Assembly (NCBI GenBank): GCA_017478685.1
Contig: JAFVDC010000062.1
Span: 1 to 8,415 of the forward strand
Length of the DNA stretch: 8,415 nt
Direction of reading: 5' to 3'
Origin: Bacteroidales bacterium
GTDB lineage: Bacteria; Bacteroidota; Bacteroidia; Bacteroidales; UBA932
How positions within the stretch are numbered: the first letter of the stretch is position 1; every line of letters starts with the position of its first letter. The notes under the pieces were generated by a model. The model was not told where the DNA came from, made no database searches, and saw nothing but the letters and a program-made list of their open reading frames with translations. This document shows positions 6,735 to 8,415 of the stretch, piece by piece. The position numbers and the translations under genes are program-made.

Positions 6735-7115
6735 CTACTCTCCGATGAGGGCTTTGTATCCTGCAGCGTCAAGGAGGGAGTCAAGCTCCGATGCGTCGCT
6801 CATCTCCACCTTGATAATCCAGTTTTCAAAGGCGTCCTCGTTCACTTTTTCCGGGGCGTCTTCAAGGGCTTCGTTAACCTCTACCACAGTGCCTGAAACG
6901 GGGCTGATAAGGTCCGAGGAAGCCTTTACGCTTTCAAGTGCGCCGAATTCCTCGCCTGCGGAAACTTCGTCGTCCACGGCGGGCATATCCACATAAGTGA
7001 TGTCTCCCATTTCCTTCTGGGCGAAATCGGAAACGCCGATAACTGCAATATTGCCTTCTACTTTAACCCATTCGTGGGATTCGGAGTATTTGAGTCCTTC
7101 AATAATCTTTGACAT
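6735..7115 (-). CDS. gcvH: Glycine cleavage system H protein (lipoyl carrier)
   Basis: GcvH carries a lipoyl group on a lysine and shuttles the aminomethyl intermediate between the P, T and L proteins. The 126-residue protein has the usual length (about 125-130) and all family landmarks: 'LKYSESHEWVKVEG' at the start, 'GVSDFAQKEMGDITYVDMP' (27-45), and the lipoylation motif 'ALESVKASSDLISPVSG' with Lys64 as the modified residue. 'NEALEDAPEKVNEDAF' then leads to 'WIIKVEM' (99-105). The ATG lies 8 bases after the gcvT stop. The upstream bases are A/T-rich with no Shine-Dalgarno, so translation may be coupled to gcvT. The TAG stop is followed by CAT and then the gcvPA ATG in the same frame. Confidence 0.97.
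   Translation of the reverse strand: MSKIIEGLKYSESHEWVKVEGNIAVIGVSDFAQKEMGDITYVDMPAVDDEVSAGEEFGALESVKASSDLISPVSGTVVEVNEALEDAPEKVNEDAFENWIIKVEMSDASELDSLLDAAGYKALIGE
6738..6743 (-). promoter_or_regulatory. Ribosome binding site for gcvPA
   Basis: GGAGAG on the - strand lies 6 bases before the gcvPA ATG at 6731, inside the last codons of gcvH. It supports this start and independent initiation of gcvPA. Confidence 0.5.
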
Positions 7116-7123
7116 AGCTATAG

Positions 7124-8218
7124 TTATTTTTTATAATTTGTCTGATAAAAACGTTTCTTGATAACTTTTCCGGGGAAAACCTTCTTCCTGATACGGATGG
7201 AAAGAGGGGTATCCAGGGCCGAATATTCCTTTGCGACAAGGGCGAAGCAGATGCTCTTGTCAAGGGAGATTGAGTGGTAGCCGGTGGTGACAACGCCTAC
7301 CTCCGTTCCGTCCTCCAGCTCTACTGGATAACCGGCGCGTGGAATGGCCTTGTCCTCAATCTCTATGCCCACAAGCTTACGGGCAAGGTTTCCTGCTTTT
7401 TGGTCCAGGAGGGCTTCCTTGCCGATGAAATCTTTGTCGTACTTGCAGAACATCCCGAGGCCTGCCATGACGGGGCTGATTTCCGGGCTTAGCTCGTCTC
7501 CGTAAAGAGGGAGGCCGGCTTCAAAGCGGAGGGTGTCGCGGCATCCAAGGCCGCAGGGCTGGACACCTGCCTTCAGGAGACGGTCCCAGATTTCCACGGT
7601 GTTCTCTATTGTGGTGTAAAGCTCAAAACCGTCTTCCCCGGTATATCCGGTGCGGCTCAGGATGAGGCGTTTGCCGTTATAGAGGACGTCACAGAAGGGG
7701 TAGAAGCCACGGTCTGCGGCTTCCTTGTAACCGAGGACCTCCATTACGGTTTTTTCGGCCTCAGGGCCCTGCACGGCAATCTGGCCCCATACGGGAGACT
7801 CGTTGCGGACGGTGCAGTCAAAGTCCTTCACCTGTTCCTCTATCCAAGCAAAATCCTTGTCTATGTTTGCGGCATTTACAACAAGGAGGAAGTGGCCAGG
7901 CTGGAACTCACGGTACACGAGTAGGTCGTCCACGGTGCCGCCATCTGGGTAGCACATCATGCCGTAGAGCACCTTTCCGGGCTCGAATCCGCGGATTTCG
8001 TTGGTGAAGATGTGGTTTACGAAGGCTTCGGCATCCGGGCCTTCAACAAAGATCTCTCCCATGTGGGAGACATCGAACATGCCCACGTGCTGCCTTACGG
8101 CAAGGTGTTCCGGAACTATGCCGGCATACTGGATGGGCATGATGAAGCCTGCGAAGGGACTCATCTTGGCGCCTAGCGCAACGTGAGAGTCATACAGGCA
8201 AGTTTTCAATTCTGACAT
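7124..8218 (-). CDS. gcvT: Glycine cleavage system T protein (aminomethyltransferase)
   Basis: GcvT transfers the methylene group from aminomethyl-lipoyl-GcvH to tetrahydrofolate, releasing ammonia. The 364 residues match the family length. Motifs are 'FAGFIMPIQY' (22-31), 'GMFDVSHMGE' (46-55), 'YPDGGTVDDLLVY' (90-102) with the acidic pair Asp97/Asp98 in the region of the catalytic aspartate, 'LSRTGYTGEDGFEL' (187-200), 'GCRDTLRFEAGLPLYGDEL' (225-243) and 'DKDFIGKEAL' (261-270). The segment 'TTGYHSISLDKSI' (311-323) replaces the more common 'SGt.sP.l' and resembles what I recall of Bacteroidales GcvT. The ATG at 8218 lies inside the last 13 bases of the upstream gene. The stop is TAA. No glycine riboswitch fits between the two genes, so any such control must lie upstream of the window. 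Confidence 0.97.
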   Translation of the reverse strand: MSELKTCLYDSHVALGAKMSPFAGFIMPIQYAGIVPEHLAVRQHVGMFDVSHMGEIFVEGPDAEAFVNHIFTNEIRGFEPGKVLYGMMCYPDGGTVDDLLVYREFQPGHFLLVVNAANIDKDFAWIEEQVKDFDCTVRNESPVWGQIAVQGPEAEKTVMEVLGYKEAADRGFYPFCDVLYNGKRLILSRTGYTGEDGFELYTTIENTVEIWDRLLKAGVQPCGLGCRDTLRFEAGLPLYGDELSPEISPVMAGLGMFCKYDKDFIGKEALLDQKAGNLARKLVGIEIEDKAIPRAGYPVELEDGTEVGVVTTGYHSISLDKSICFALVAKEYSALDTPLSIRIRKKVFPGKVIKKRFYQTNYKK

Positions 8219-8415
8219 ATCAGGTTATAAAGTTTAGTGTTGGTTTCAAAATTTATTCTCATATCCTCCGGCGTGGCACCCTTGGAGGCCGATATTTCCC
8301 CGCAGATGTCAATTGCGGCAATATCCATCCTGGTCATTGCAAGCTTCAGAATCTCCTCCACTTGCGTTAGGCCGAACTCTCCCTGCGACCAGTCTGTGCG
8401 GGCCCACTGCGGCGC
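8206..8415 (-). CDS. Probable arginase/ureohydrolase-fold protein, C-terminal fragment (5' end outside window)
   Basis: The - strand frame is open from the right edge to a TGA at 8206-8208, giving 69 residues. It begins 'APQWARTDWSQGEFGLTQVE' and continues '..AIDICGEISASKGATPED', ending 'TKLYNLICQN'. The pattern T-D-W-S-Q-G, then a Leu/Glu-rich helix, then D-I-C-G-E, then a helix with 'N..TN..L', resembles the C-terminal end of arginase-family proteins in Bacteroidota. In that fold the end is a 'GLT..E' segment followed by a strand with 'D(I/L)xE'. The identification is from memory of family patterns on a short piece. The metal-binding Asp/His motifs that would settle it lie outside the window. 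It overlaps the gcvT start by 13 bases, so the two genes are almost certainly translated from one transcript. A reaction should not be assigned from this fragment. Confidence 0.6.
   Translation of the reverse strand, partial: APQWARTDWSQGEFGLTQVEEILKLAMTRMDIAAIDICGEISASKGATPEDMRINFETNTKLYNLICQN

Noticed and set aside
8219..8260. A promoter of the Bacteroidota type (TAnnTTTG) upstream of gcvT
   Set aside because: The A/T-rich stretch has no good match at suitable spacing and is the coding end of the overlapping upstream gene.

Overview
The window looks like chromosomal DNA from an uncultured member of the Bacteroidota, probably Bacteroidales. The reasons are a DUF5686-type outer-membrane barrel protein, an AraC-type regulator of the kind common in that phylum, a GcvT with a 'TTGYHSISLDKSI' segment that I associate with Bacteroidales, and mostly weak Shine-Dalgarno sites. 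The placement is inferred from family resemblance, not from a marker gene. No rRNA, tRNA, CRISPR array, insertion sequence or phage gene was seen, and no gene-free stretch exceeds 100 bases.

Layout. On the + strand, positions 1-1398 are the C-terminal part of a DUF5686 protein cut by the left edge. An AraC-family regulator follows after 6 bases (1405-2160). Everything to the right is on the - strand and is transcribed from the right edge leftwards: the C-terminus of a probable arginase-fold protein (8206-8415, cut by the right edge), gcvT, gcvH, gcvPA, gcvPB, a SEC-C zinc-motif protein, and trmO. trmO converges on the AraC gene and overlaps its last 35 bases. The - strand genes are separated by 8 bases or less, or overlap, so they are probably one operon.

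Function. gcvT, gcvH, gcvPA and gcvPB encode the T, H and two-part P proteins of the glycine cleavage system. This system splits glycine into CO2, NH3 and methylene-tetrahydrofolate. The L protein (dihydrolipoamide dehydrogenase) is not in the window. trmO acts in tRNA modification and the SEC-C protein has no known role, so the operon is functionally mixed.

Most notable point. gcvPB is stopped by an in-frame TAG at 4092-4094, yet the same frame continues for 40 more codons to a TGA at 3969-3971. Those codons spell the conserved GcvPB C-terminal tail (ILHDAPHSTP...RPDET.AARNPILKY). The apparent 92-base gap before the SEC-C gene is therefore the severed end of gcvPB. Either this is a recent nonsense mutation or sequencing error, or the amber codon is read through. 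In addition gcvH, gcvPA and gcvPB lie in a single reading frame, each separated by one TAG and one further codon. Only three TAGs interrupt a 1049-codon frame from 7115 to 3969.
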